Below, piece after piece: positions 7,602 through 17,058 of a stretch of 40,482 bases of DNA. The number at the start of each line of letters is the position of its first letter. Within the stretch, counting starts at the first letter, position 1. The DNA comes from Candidatus Obscuribacter sp. GTDB lineage: Bacteria; Cyanobacteriota; Vampirovibrionia; Obscuribacterales; Obscuribacteraceae. The notes beneath the pieces were generated by a model. That model was not told where the DNA came from. It ran no database searches and was given only the letters and a program-made list of their open reading frames with translations. Location: assembly GCA_021772135.1 (NCBI GenBank), contig JADYXQ010000079.1:1-40482 (forward strand). The letters run 5' to 3'. Position numbers and translations under genes: made by a program.

Positions 7602-10600
7602 TTATTCCCAGAGTAATCTTTTAGCAAGACTGGGTCCGATGCCGAAATATTTGTTTAAAAGCTCGGGTTTTGTCTCGGTAACGATGATAAAACCCGGGCT
7701 TACATATTTATTCCAGGCATCTTGAAAAGCCTGGCGACCTTTTTCCGAACGAGCCAGTAAGTTCGGCACCGCATGATAACTACCGATTTTAGGCTCGGCC
7801 CGGCCACTTATATATTTGCGGAAAAAGCGATCACTCTGCTCTTCGGCAACCGCTTCTGCCAGTGTAAATTCATACTTGGCAATTAAGTATGGCTGGTTGG
7901 CCAGCGGTGCCAGTACTTCTTTAAGTGACTGATTGAAATGTTTGGATGCCTGCGGCTCTACATCATCAAGAAACACTCGATAGCTGCCGTCAGAGCGAAT
8001 GGTGGCATGAATGCTCTCTTTGCTTACCCCGGGCGGTAGCAGCTTGACCTGTTGCAATGCCACCATGACGGCGTTAGCGATATCAATCAATGATGACTCT
8101 TGCGAGTTTGGTTGGCACAGGTCTTTTTTTAGTTTGAGGAATAATGCTTTGCGTTTCATGGCCGCCACAGCCATTGCACCGCAGGCGGGCAAAATCGCCG
8201 CCCAGACAAATGGTGCCAGGCCTGCAAATGACAATGCCGCCGCCACCGCCAGCGATACCATGCCCCCCAGCCCGGCATATTCGAACCAGATGCCGTTTAG
8301 AGCCGCTCGCAGTTCTTTTGCGTGCTCTTTGTATTTACTGTTGTAGCGAATGTGTGGAGGAGTGAGGGCAAGTTTGCGCATGCGCGCCACTTCAAGGCAT
8401 TCGAGTAATTTGTTTTTGTAAGGCTCGCCGATTTTCCACAATTCATAAATTTTGTGGCGCACCAGAGCACGCTCCATCATCTCTTGATTGAAGTCGGCGA
8501 ATGAAGCAAAGACTTCAGCCGGAGTCAATTCTGAAAATGAAGGATGAACGTGGCCGACACCGCATTCGATTTGTCCATCGTCGCAAATGCCAAAATAGCC
8601 GTCGTGTTTGCGCACGAAGCGATAGTAGTCGTTCAAGCCTTTTTCCAGGCTGGGGGCAATGCAGACTACATCCCAGTTGTTGGCTACTTTTCGCTCACCG
8701 AGAGCGTCGTTCTGAATGCGAATGGACCGCCCGCGCAGCTGTTTGACTGAAACAGCCGAGGTCGTGGTGGTCAAATCGATTAACGTGTTCAGTGCCTGGC
8801 TGTCCCAGCCTTCACCAAACAGACCTCTTGTGCCAATCAAACATTTAGTAATGCCCCGTTCAAACAAACTGGTGGCCAGGGCCACATATAAACGCGATTC
8901 CCAGGCCGATGAATTGGCTGTGAGCTGACAATATTTGTCACCACTTTTGTAATTGACCAGAAGCTCGAAGTTGTAACCGGCTTCTTTAATAAACACTTTT
9001 GCCGCTTCGACAAACTGTTCTTGAATAGCGCTGTCTACAAGCAAAAGCGAACCGGTGACCAGGCACGGATTGATATAGACGGCAATGGGGCTTTGCAGCA
9101 ATATGCGCATGGTGGCTATGGCACCACCAGATTCTTCGCTGAGAACACCCTCTAAACTTTTTACCGCTGTAGCTGACATGCGTTCGAAGTCTGTCACCAC
9201 AACTGCTCGCAGTCTATCTTGTAAAACGCGATATTCCAGTGCCAAAATTTCAGCTACAGCTTTTGGTTTGGCTTCACTGAAGGCTAAGACGCGGTCTACT
9301 GGAGAAGCCTGTTTACGCAATCCTTGTTCGGTTATGGCATAACCTAATTTTCGCGTGGCCGAGCGAATGTGATCATAGAGTTTGTGAGCTTTTTCATCGC
9401 CGCTCAATTTGAGCTTTTTAGAAGCGAAATCTTCAATTAAGATCATCCAGTCTTCAAGCAATGGTGCTTGGGTTAATTCGTGGGAAAATTCCACTGCCCT
9501 GGGCCGCGGCAAACCAAGTTTCCAGATAGCCCGAATCAATGCCGACGCCATTGCCGTGTCGTTTTTAAAATAGGCACTGAAGCCCTGTTGCAACTCGATA
9601 GACTGGGTTAGATCGAAAATATATTGGGTCAATGGTGGATAAGCCACCTTTTCAGTTACAGGGGGCGATTTAGGTATTGCTTGATTCGGTGTTTGAGCAA
9701 GTGTTGAAACACCGCTGGACAAATTTAACTGGCCGCCGCTTGAGCTTAGCTTAGCCTGCTCACGGTGCCCTTTGCCTTCGGAGGTGAAAGAAAAAGTCGG
9801 TGCTTCAGCGTTAATTGCCAGAGCCTGTGTTTGATGATTATGCGGCTTGAGATATTCGGCACCACATAATTCTTCAATTAGATAGTGAAATTCATGGTGC
9901 TGATCGGCCAGGTAATCAAATTCTTTTTGCGTCGGCTCCACAAAAAAGACGAGATCTTGAAATGGTGCCAGACCCTTTTCTTTTACGAGAGCCGGCGTCG
10001 GTACCTGATAGTCAATCTCACCCACAAGGCTGAGGTAGCGTGTTTCTTGACTGGCTGATTTTTTCTCAGGCGGCGTACCCGTTAGACCAATAACAATAGG
10101 ATTATCGAGGTAGCGAATCAAATGTTGCATGATCGCTGCCCAGTAATCGGTCAAGTGGTGGCATTCATCAAAAAGCACCATTTTAAATTTTTGCCGGCGC
10201 AAAGCTTGCAAAAGCTCAATGGCATTGGGGTGCAATACATCTTTTAAATCCATAACTTCAGTCAGGCGTTTGCGCAAACGACTGACGTGCCTGGAAATTT
10301 CTTTTTGATGAGCTTTGGGATTATTTTGAAAAATTTCGATAATGCGCAGCTCGGCTTCGCCGATGCCGATGGAACGGCCCTTAACCAGCTCTTCCACCCA
10401 TGAATTGTGGGCCAACTTCTCCAGATATTCCTGCTCTTTGCCTGGTGTGGAGAGCACCTGATAGGTAAGCACGGTGATGGGCTTGAGCGGCTGGTCTTCA
10501 TGGTTACCGAGCAGCTGATCGGTGCGTTCTTTTGTCTGATTGTAGTCCACCATTTCAGGTGACAGAAATAGATTCAGCTTCGAGCCCCACTGCGACTGAA

Positions 10601-10853
10601 TTGTAGTGTTAGGGCAGAGAATTAAAGTCGGGCATTTGAGGTTGCTTATCATTTGCAGGCCGATAATGGTTTTGCCCGCTCCGGGCGGTGCCACTATATG
10701 CAGCTCTTTTTCGCCCCGGGCGAGCTTACCGGCTACCAGCTCTAAAATTTCATTTTGATAGCGGCGCATGGGATAGCGAAACTGTAAATCGGCGAGCAAA
10801 GGATCTTGCGCCGCCATATATTCATCAGAAATGGGAATTACAGTTGATCTCAC
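7602..10853 (-). CDS. Large SF2 DEAD/DEAH-type helicase with a hydrophobic hairpin
   Basis: 1083 residues. The N-terminal helicase core has the Walker A motif APPGAGKT (55-62), DECH (229-232) and motif III LTGT (257-260). The second RecA lobe has GTRGLFGEGWDS (674-684) and motif VI QLRGRSIRI (705-713), after a long insertion (about 320-520) with a Ser/Gln-rich part. Around 862-898 two hydrophobic segments follow each other (SLAVAAALSFAGLAPFVWAA and a second run), a likely membrane hairpin, unusual for a helicase. A further 180-residue C-terminal domain is unrecognised. The GTG at 10853 sits 8 bases after a TAGAAT box, so the mRNA may be leaderless; ATG 10817 is an alternative start. Its biological role is unknown. 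Confidence 0.85.
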   Translation of the reverse strand: MRSTVIPISDEYMAAQDPLLADLQFRYPMRRYQNEILELVAGKLARGEKELHIVAPPGAGKTIIGLQMISNLKCPTLILCPNTTIQSQWGSKLNLFLSPEMVDYNQTKERTDQLLGNHEDQPLKPITVLTYQVLSTPGKEQEYLEKLAHNSWVEELVKGRSIGIGEAELRIIEIFQNNPKAHQKEISRHVSRLRKRLTEVMDLKDVLHPNAIELLQALRRQKFKMVLFDECHHLTDYWAAIMQHLIRYLDNPIVIGLTGTPPEKKSASQETRYLSLVGEIDYQVPTPALVKEKGLAPFQDLVFFVEPTQKEFDYLADQHHEFHYLIEELCGAEYLKPHNHQTQALAINAEAPTFSFTSEGKGHREQAKLSSSGGQLNLSSGVSTLAQTPNQAIPKSPPVTEKVAYPPLTQYIFDLTQSIELQQGFSAYFKNDTAMASALIRAIWKLGLPRPRAVEFSHELTQAPLLEDWMILIEDFASKKLKLSGDEKAHKLYDHIRSATRKLGYAITEQGLRKQASPVDRVLAFSEAKPKAVAEILALEYRVLQDRLRAVVVTDFERMSATAVKSLEGVLSEESGGAIATMRILLQSPIAVYINPCLVTGSLLLVDSAIQEQFVEAAKVFIKEAGYNFELLVNYKSGDKYCQLTANSSAWESRLYVALATSLFERGITKCLIGTRGLFGEGWDSQALNTLIDLTTTTSAVSVKQLRGRSIRIQNDALGERKVANNWDVVCIAPSLEKGLNDYYRFVRKHDGYFGICDDGQIECGVGHVHPSFSELTPAEVFASFADFNQEMMERALVRHKIYELWKIGEPYKNKLLECLEVARMRKLALTPPHIRYNSKYKEHAKELRAALNGIWFEYAGLGGMVSLAVAAALSFAGLAPFVWAAILPACGAMAVAAMKRKALFLKLKKDLCQPNSQESSLIDIANAVMVALQQVKLLPPGVSKESIHATIRSDGSYRVFLDDVEPQASKHFNQSLKEVLAPLANQPYLIAKYEFTLAEAVAEEQSDRFFRKYISGRAEPKIGSYHAVPNLLARSEKGRQAFQDAWNKYVSPGFIIVTETKPELLNKYFGIGPSLAKRLLWE

Positions 10854-10978
10854 GTAAGCAAATTCTACGCCAAATTTTCTGAATATTGCCGCTTTTGCAC
10901 TATCTAGAGGAAATTAAAGGGAGAGGCAGCCCGCAGGTAGTTACAATGAATCAGTAAACTCTATATGGAATCTATATC

Positions 10979-11683
10979 TTGCCGCCTGCAGACACCGACT
11001 CATCACCCATTCTAAGCATCAGGGCTGTAGGCAAGGCTTATGGCGAACATCAAGTCAGGGCTTTGCACGACGTCAGCCTCGTTATCGAGCGCGGCGAATT
11101 CGTCTCACTGATGGGTGCAAGCGGTTGCGGCAAGAGTACATTGCTTAATGTCATCGCCGGCCTTGATAGCGCCAGCAGCGGGGAGATTTTGTTCGACGGC
11201 AAAGATGTCACCAAGCTCAGCGATGAGCAAGTGACTGAATTAAGAGCGAAAAAAATCGGTTTTATCTTTCAGTTCTTCAATTTGCTTTCTACTTTTACAG
11301 TGGCTGAAAATGTAGCATTGCCTCTTGATCTGGCTGGAGCAATCAGCCCCTCTGAGCGGCAGCAGCGAGTTGTGGAAATTTTGACAAAAGTAGGCATGGC
11401 AGAAAGGCTTAAATTTTATCCGGCCCAGTTATCGGGTGGGGAGATGCAGCGAGTGGCTATTGCTAGAGCGCTGGTGCACAAACCGGAGCTGATTGTGGCT
11501 GATGAGCCCACGGGTAATTTAGACTCGGAGAATGGCAAGAACGTGCTTGCTCTCTTGAAGGAATTGAATAAAACTTTGAAGCAAACCATTGTTATGGCCA
11601 CACATAGTGAAGAAGCTGGAGCTGTAGGCGATCGCATAATACGGATGAAAGATGGACTGGTGGTCAGCGATTCGAAGAACTAA
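10979..11683 (+). CDS. ABC transporter ATP-binding protein (LolD/AttE-like)
   Basis: 234 residues with all ATPase signatures: Walker A GASGCGKST, signature LSGGEMQRVAIARAL, Walker B LIVADEPTGNLD and the H-loop ATHSEE. The sequence type is LolD/MacB, which drives export or lipid and lipoprotein movement rather than import. It starts at TTG 10979 with ggaa about 9 bases before; the ATG nearby is out of frame. It is 8 bases from the permease start at 11692, so they are co-transcribed. It forms the first gene of an AttEFGH-like operon with the genes at 11692 and 14419. Confidence 0.92.
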   Translation: MPPADTDSSPILSIRAVGKAYGEHQVRALHDVSLVIERGEFVSLMGASGCGKSTLLNVIAGLDSASSGEILFDGKDVTKLSDEQVTELRAKKIGFIFQFFNLLSTFTVAENVALPLDLAGAISPSERQQRVVEILTKVGMAERLKFYPAQLSGGEMQRVAIARALVHKPELIVADEPTGNLDSENGKNVLALLKELNKTLKQTIVMATHSEEAGAVGDRIIRMKDGLVVSDSKN

Positions 11684-11691
11684 ATCATAAA

Positions 11692-14397
11692 ATGCTTTTC
11701 GCTCTCAATTTATTTTCACGCTTTATTGTTCGCGATGTGCGGCGCAACTGGATCAGGACCACGCTCACGGTCTTTGGTATTGCTCTCGGTGTCAGCGTTT
11801 ACCTTGCCATCAGCATCGCCAATAATACCGCCATCAGCCGCTTCAAACAGACCGTTTCGCAAGTTTCTGGTAAGGCCAATGTGGAGCTTGTACCCCTGGC
11901 CGGACCATCTTTAAGCGAGAATAGTTTGAGCGAAATTGCTTCTTTGACGCCACTTGGTGTCAAATATACGCCCATAATAGACGAACATCTGGTTTTGACA
12001 AATTTGCCCAATGATGTTGACCGCGCTAGCGGGGAAATGCCGGTGGCAGGCACCGTAGCTGGTGAAATTGTGCAGCTAATCGGTATCGATATGCTGGCCG
12101 ACGCTGATTTCAAAAGCTATCAGTCTGACGCTGATTCAGACGGTGAACCTGATTCGATACTCAAGTCTGGCAGCAATAACTTGCGCGCTGAGGACACTGA
12201 TGAAAAATTAGTTACAGTAGCTGAAAAGCAAGTAGCGGCTCTTACGGTTTTTAGCCCCAGAGCGGTTTTGATTGGCGGAAAATTGGCGAGGCGCTATCAC
12301 TATAAAAAAGGCAGCATACTGACCATACTCGTTAACGATCAAATAGAAAAGCTTGTGGTTGCCGGCGTGCTCGGATCGGGGGGTATAGGCGGTGCTTATA
12401 GTGGTAATATTCTGGTGGCCGACATTGGTCTGGCGCAAGACATTCTTAATTGGCCCGGCCAAATTTCCAGAATAGATTTGATTGTGCCAGCGCCGCTTTT
12501 GAGCGCGGTGCAGGAAAAACTAGTCGCTACCTTGCCTACCTATGTGCAGGTGGCCACGCCGGACACCAGATCTGACCAAGCGGAAAAAATGGTGCGGTCC
12601 TTTGAATATAATCTGCTGGCACTGACTTTCATTGCTCTGATGGTCGGGATGTTTCTCATCTACAACACCATGACCATTACCATTTTGCGGCGGCGTCCAG
12701 AGATCGGTATTCTCCGCGCCCTGGGCGTTAAAAAACAGACTGTGCAGAACCTATTTTTAGGTGAAGCCCTGGGCCTTGGCTTGCTTGGTACCAGCCTTGG
12801 TGTAATGATGGGCGCTTTCATGGCCGATGGGGCACTGAAGGCAGTGGCACAGACCTTTCAATATTTCTATTTCAAAGTACCGCTTGAAAAAGTCACCATC
12901 GATCCGCTTCAATATGCCGTCGCTTTTGCTATTGGTATCGCCCTGACACTGATAGCCGCTTTACCGCCCCTGCTTGAAGCTCTCTCTGTGGATCCGGCAG
13001 AGGCGACCAGGCGAGCCTCACATGAAACAAAGGTGCGCAATAGTAAAAACTATTTGTTTGGCATCGGCATCATTTGCCTTTTGCTCTGTTACCTATCGGC
13101 ACTGCAACCGGCCGTGAATAACTTCCCCTTATTTGGTTACCTGGCAGCCTTGCTGGCCATAATGGGCACATCGCTATTAACCCCTCTCGTTTTGTCCAAG
13201 TTGCTGCCGCTCATGGCCCGTCTGCTCTTTAAGATATTCGGGGTTGAGGGTCGTATTGCCGCTACTTCATTGCAGGGAACACTTGGCCGCACTGCCGTTG
13301 CCTGTGCGTCGCTGATGATTGGTATCGCCATGATGGTTAGCCTCGCTATTATGATCAGTAGTTTTAGAAAAACCGTCACTCACTGGATTGACCAGAGCTT
13401 TGAAGCCGATCTCTGGCTGCAATCGCGGGCCCGCGCCTCTGGTAATAAGAATGGTCGTTTAAAGGAAGCGGTACTACAGGCAGTGAACGCTGTTCCTGGA
13501 GTGGCGGCGGCAGAAGGTTTTGTCGACCGAAAAATTGACTATCAGGGAATGAACGCTTTTCTTGCGGCGGCTGACTTTGATGTATTGACTAAGTACGGCA
13601 ATCAATTGTTTCTCTCCGGTGAGGACAGCAAATCTGTCTGCAGCAGAGTGCGCGGTATGCGAGCCATTATTTCAGAACCTTTCGCAGTGCGAAAGAATCT
13701 GAACAAAGGTGATTCAGTGGTGGTGGATACGCCGGAAGGAAAGAAAAGCTTTGTCATCGAAGACGTATTTTATGATTATGCCAGCGACCTGGGCTATGTC
13801 ATTATCCCCCGCGATGTTTACAAAGAGCTTTATCACGACCCGACCATATCGAGCGTGGCGATTTATCTCAAAGATGGCGCCGACATTGAAGCTGTGCGAC
13901 AGGGCATTTTAAATGCGATAAGCAAAGACTCGCTGGTGGCATTATCGAGTACTAGCGAACTGCGCAAAGAGGCCATCCGTATTTTTGATCGTACTTTTGC
14001 CATTACTTACGCCCTGCATACCATCGCTGTGACCGTGGCCATGCTCTCGGTGATGAATGCTTTGTTTGCTCTGACAATTGAGTCAAAGCGTGAGTTTGCC
14101 ATTCTGCGCTATGTGGGAGCGAAGAAAAGTCAGCTGGCTAAAATAGTCTATTTGCAGGCGGCCATTCTTGGTTTTTGCGGCAATCTGGGCGGCATCGGCC
14201 TTGGATTTATCCTCTCTCTGCTTCTGATTCACGTAATTAACAAACAGTCATTTGGCTGGAGCGTGCAATACTCCATACCTTTCGATTTTATCTGGCAATC
14301 TTCTACCCTGGTGATTTTGACGTCGATATTATCGGGAATCTATCCGGCTAATATTGCGGCAAAAACGCTGGCACCGTCAGTGGTGCGGGATGAATAA
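11692..14397 (+). CDS. Fused double-domain FtsX-like ABC permease (AttF/AttG-like)
   Basis: 901 residues with two FtsX-type permease units in one chain. Each has an N-terminal membrane helix, an extracytoplasmic domain and a block of three helices. The first unit begins NWIRTTLTVFGIALG and has helices around 305-440 (ILRRRPEIGILRALGVKK). The second starts near GRIAATSLQG and ends after FAILRYVGAKKSQ and the last helices. AttFG and LolCE usually have separate permeases; here they are fused. It sits between the ATPase (8 bases before) and the AttH-like protein (21 bases after), the AttEFGH order. The substrate is unknown. Confidence 0.88.
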   Translation: MLFALNLFSRFIVRDVRRNWIRTTLTVFGIALGVSVYLAISIANNTAISRFKQTVSQVSGKANVELVPLAGPSLSENSLSEIASLTPLGVKYTPIIDEHLVLTNLPNDVDRASGEMPVAGTVAGEIVQLIGIDMLADADFKSYQSDADSDGEPDSILKSGSNNLRAEDTDEKLVTVAEKQVAALTVFSPRAVLIGGKLARRYHYKKGSILTILVNDQIEKLVVAGVLGSGGIGGAYSGNILVADIGLAQDILNWPGQISRIDLIVPAPLLSAVQEKLVATLPTYVQVATPDTRSDQAEKMVRSFEYNLLALTFIALMVGMFLIYNTMTITILRRRPEIGILRALGVKKQTVQNLFLGEALGLGLLGTSLGVMMGAFMADGALKAVAQTFQYFYFKVPLEKVTIDPLQYAVAFAIGIALTLIAALPPLLEALSVDPAEATRRASHETKVRNSKNYLFGIGIICLLLCYLSALQPAVNNFPLFGYLAALLAIMGTSLLTPLVLSKLLPLMARLLFKIFGVEGRIAATSLQGTLGRTAVACASLMIGIAMMVSLAIMISSFRKTVTHWIDQSFEADLWLQSRARASGNKNGRLKEAVLQAVNAVPGVAAAEGFVDRKIDYQGMNAFLAAADFDVLTKYGNQLFLSGEDSKSVCSRVRGMRAIISEPFAVRKNLNKGDSVVVDTPEGKKSFVIEDVFYDYASDLGYVIIPRDVYKELYHDPTISSVAIYLKDGADIEAVRQGILNAISKDSLVALSSTSELRKEAIRIFDRTFAITYALHTIAVTVAMLSVMNALFALTIESKREFAILRYVGAKKSQLAKIVYLQAAILGFCGNLGGIGLGFILSLLLIHVINKQSFGWSVQYSIPFDFIWQSSTLVILTSILSGIYPANIAAKTLAPSVVRDE

Positions 14398-14418
14398 AAC
14401 AGTTTTGGAGGTGACAAC

Positions 14419-15528
14419 ATGTTGAGTCTCTTACGCCCCCTGATTCTGTTGCTATTATTGGCCGTGAGCTCGACCACGTCAGCTTTTGCACTGCCAAAGG
14501 TTTATAAGCAAGCATTACCCGGTTACCAATACAAGTTTCCCAAAGACCATTTCAGTCACGATCAATTTCGCACTGAATGGTGGTATTACACCGGTCATTT
14601 GCTCACTGACGACAAACGCAAATTCGGTTATGAGCTGACTTTTTTTCGTACCGGCGCCGACGACCAGCCCGCCAACAAAAATTCAGTCTGGAAAATGGAT
14701 AATTTCTATTTGGCCCACTTTGCCGTAACTGACGAAAACGGCAAAAAATTCAGCTATCGAGAAAAACTCAACAGAGCAGGTTTAAGGCTGGCCGGTGCTC
14801 GCGAAGATGCATATTACGTTTTTAACGAAGGCTGGTCTGTGGAAAAAATCGGTGAGCATTATTTATTGAGAGCAGACGCCCCTGATTATTCCATTCACTT
14901 ACTGCTCGATTCGCTTAAACCACCTGTTATTCATGGAGTCAACGGTGTCAGTCAGAAAGCCGGTTGTGTCGGCTGTGCATCTCATTATTATTCAATGACC
15001 AGATTGAAAACCATAGGTACGCTTTTTGCTGGTGAGAAACCATATGCGGTGACTGGCTTGAGTTGGATGGATCATGAATTTGGCTCGAACCAACTAACAA
15101 CCGATCAGTCCGGATGGGACTGGTACTCAATTCAACTCGATGATAACCGCGAGCTCATGCTTTATATTTTGAGGCGGACCGATGGTACTGTTGAAAAACA
15201 ATCAAGCGGCACCATTGTCAATGCCGATGGCACGAGTAAACATATCTCGCTGGCCGACTTTGCCATCAGCCCCACCGGTAGCTGGACAAGCAGCAAGACA
15301 AAAGGCAAATATCCCATGGGCTGGAAAGTTTCGGTTCCCTCAGCGGGTCTCGACCTTGTGCTCTCGCCCAATCTACTCGATCAAGAACTTGTCACCGGTC
15401 GCTCTACAGCAATAACCTACTGGGAAGGCTCTGTCACAGTCACAGGTTCATCTAATAGGAAGCCTGTGCGTGGGCAGGGATACGTGGAGATGACCGGCTA
15501 TGCTGAAAAATTTAAACAAAAGCTGTAA
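14419..15528 (+). CDS. AttH/CrtC-like exported lipocalin-type protein
   Basis: 369 residues with a signal peptide (LLRPLILLLLLAVSS, likely cut after AFA). The family marks are RTEWWYYTGHL, FFRTGAD, WMDHEFGSNQL, and GWDWYSIQLDD followed by LMLYILRR. These match the AttH/carotenoid 1,2-hydratase-like (CrtC-related) two-lobed lipocalin fold. AttH proteins are regularly encoded with a LolCDE-like exporter; a role in delivering a hydrophobic molecule is plausible but unproven. CrtC hydratase activity is not implied, as no carotenoid genes are nearby. A near-perfect ggaggtg lies 5 bases before the ATG. Confidence 0.88.
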   Translation: MLSLLRPLILLLLLAVSSTTSAFALPKVYKQALPGYQYKFPKDHFSHDQFRTEWWYYTGHLLTDDKRKFGYELTFFRTGADDQPANKNSVWKMDNFYLAHFAVTDENGKKFSYREKLNRAGLRLAGAREDAYYVFNEGWSVEKIGEHYLLRADAPDYSIHLLLDSLKPPVIHGVNGVSQKAGCVGCASHYYSMTRLKTIGTLFAGEKPYAVTGLSWMDHEFGSNQLTTDQSGWDWYSIQLDDNRELMLYILRRTDGTVEKQSSGTIVNADGTSKHISLADFAISPTGSWTSSKTKGKYPMGWKVSVPSAGLDLVLSPNLLDQELVTGRSTAITYWEGSVTVTGSSNRKPVRGQGYVEMTGYAEKFKQKL

Positions 15529-15545
15529 ACACTATCCAGCATTAG

Positions 15546-15574
15546 TTGTTAGACTGTGGGCAGTTGTTGATAAT
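15546..15574 (+). promoter_or_regulatory. Sigma70-type promoter for the beta-trefoil protein gene
   Basis: TTGTTA (15546-15551), a 17-base spacer, and GATAAT (15569-15574). The start codon at 15598 leaves a leader of about 17 bases that includes gagg. This separates transcription of 15598 from the upstream export operon. Confidence 0.55.
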
Positions 15575-15597
15575 GGCTCAACGTTCTTGAGGATCTG

Positions 15598-16125
15598 ATG
15601 AAATTTATTAATGCTGTGATTTCTAGCTTATTGAGTGTTGGCGCCTGTATGGCCATGGCCTCTTTGGCTCTAGCTCAAGTAGCGATGCCTGAAACAGGCG
15701 TTTACTTCGTTTCCAGCGTGGCCAGCGGCGAAGCTCTGGAGCCAAACGGACCGACAGCCGGCCAAAATGTGTTTCTTGCTCCCTACAATCACGGTGGACG
15801 CCAGAAATGGATTTTCACCCGTCAGGTAGATCCCAAGACCCACAAGCCAACTGATCGGTATTTGATCAGATTGCAAAATGAAGACACGACTTTGATATTC
15901 CAGCCCCACTATGTGCGTGAGCGCACAGCTCTGATTCAGCCGGGCAAGTCGTTAATTCAATTGAAGCCGTCCGCTGACGGTAACGGCATGATTTTTAAGA
16001 GTGTTCCTTTAAACGGCGAAGCTATGTGTGCCTTCCACGTTGCTGACAGCAATACCGAAGTCCGTTTTGCGCCGGACGACGGCTCCGCCATTTTTCGTTG
16101 GAAAATCGAGACTGCGGCTGATTAG
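15598..16125 (+). CDS. Exported ricin-type beta-trefoil-like protein
   Basis: 175 residues with a signal peptide ending at SLALAQ. The mature part opens TGVYFVSSVASGEALEPNG, then NVFLAPYNHGGRQKWIFTR, the repeating strand/QxW pattern of ricin-type carbohydrate-binding folds, with a second, weaker round ending in FRWKIE. It probably binds a polysaccharide or cell-surface ligand outside the membrane. gagg precedes the ATG by 6 bases and a promoter lies directly upstream. It follows the AttH-like gene but has its own promoter. Confidence 0.7.
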   Translation: MKFINAVISSLLSVGACMAMASLALAQVAMPETGVYFVSSVASGEALEPNGPTAGQNVFLAPYNHGGRQKWIFTRQVDPKTHKPTDRYLIRLQNEDTTLIFQPHYVRERTALIQPGKSLIQLKPSADGNGMIFKSVPLNGEAMCAFHVADSNTEVRFAPDDGSAIFRWKIETAAD

Positions 16126-16211
16126 CGACGCAGTTTGAGATCTGGCTGTCGTGGGTAAATCAATTTTGGAAGTTCTTTGCTTCCTCTTCTAGACCTGCAG
16201 CCGGAGTGATT

Positions 16212-16754
16212 ATGGCATCCAAATTTGAAGTTTCCGATGATAAGCAGCAGGCCGCCAAGCAGCCTGAGCAAAAGGCTCTCTATGATATGGACCATATGAA
16301 GAACCCGCCACTCAACACGATGAGCTATGACCTCAACAAACCGGCTCCGCGGCTTGATGGTCCGAAACTCCCTGAGCTTAAAATCGAACCGTCGGTAGAA
16401 ACTAATGAGCGCTATCAGAAGTTTGCCAAGCAAGCCGCTGATTTCGTAGCTATAAACGGTAATTTTAATATTGACGTCAGGCGCGCCGTTAAAGATGCCA
16501 ATGAGAATGATAAATTGCATGGCGGTGGCCACAAAACCGTGGATCAACTTCTCACTTACATGAACAAGGAAATGGCAGGGACATATTTTTCTGTTATTCG
16601 GCAGAAAGATAATATCGTTTTGCTTGATTCTCGCGACAATCAACATCTGAAGCGCGATGCTAAAGGCAATGCTATTGTTCACCCGCGTGGTGTCTGGAAC
16701 ATAAATAAAGAGCCTTATGATCCAAGATACAATCAAGGTGACAAGAAAAAGTAA
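16212..16754 (+). CDS. Unknown hydrophilic protein
   Basis: 180 residues, no signal peptide, charged and largely hydrophilic, Pro/Lys-rich at the start and Lys-rich at the end (DKKK). A middle part (QKFAKQAADFVAINGNFN, then DQLLTYMNKEM) may be helical. I do not recognise the family. The ATG at 16212 is chosen since ggag ends 5 bases before it. It ends 19 bases before a strong terminator, so it is the last gene of this unit. Confidence 0.65.
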   Translation: MASKFEVSDDKQQAAKQPEQKALYDMDHMKNPPLNTMSYDLNKPAPRLDGPKLPELKIEPSVETNERYQKFAKQAADFVAINGNFNIDVRRAVKDANENDKLHGGGHKTVDQLLTYMNKEMAGTYFSVIRQKDNIVLLDSRDNQHLKRDAKGNAIVHPRGVWNINKEPYDPRYNQGDKKK

Positions 16755-16773
16755 AGCTGTTTTTGATAATTGG

Positions 16774-16809
16774 ATGCGTCGTCTGTTTTGGCAGGCGGCG
16801 TATTTTTTT
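16774..16809 (+). terminator. Rho-independent terminator
   Basis: A 12-bp stem with three G-U pairs (16774-16785 with 16792-16803) around a ttttgg loop, then seven T. It follows the gene ending at 16754 and separates this operon from the AT-rich patch downstream. Confidence 0.85.
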
Positions 16810-16880
16810 GTTGGTTATGAGCGCGAATTTGCTTGATTTGGTGTTTGGTGAGCTGTTTGCTTTTTTGAATTATTTTGATG

Positions 16881-16964
16881 GGGGGATTTTCCTTTGTTTA
16901 TCTGACAAAAATAAAACACCCAAATGCAGGTAAGTGTTGTCAGATATTCGGCGGAAAATCCCCC
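16881..16964. repeat. 84-base nested inverted repeat (MITE-like or structured element)
   Basis: The outer arms gggggattttcc (16881-16892) and ggaaaatccccc (16953-16964) are perfect. Inside them atctgacaa (16900-16908) pairs with ttgtcagat (16937-16945), and a third pair aacac/gtgtt closes the centre. The whole could fold into one long hairpin with a bulge. It lies between the terminator at 16809 and the DUF6088 gene, in AT-rich sequence. No transposase is present. Confidence 0.75.
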
Positions 16965-17058
16965 TATAAAAAAATATCGTTTTTTCGAAAACCATCGAAC
17001 TTTCCGCTAACAGAATACGTATTACATAGAAGCCCCTGCCAAAAGATAAGGAGGTTCT

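Noticed and set aside
7602-7700. A terminator between the convergent genes at 7581 and 7602
   Set aside because: No stem with a T-run is visible in the 20 bases between them.
10942-10967. A -10 box (tacaat) or TTACAA/TATGGA pair as promoter of the export operon
   Set aside because: The partner -35 or -10 box is poor in each case, so I did not list it.
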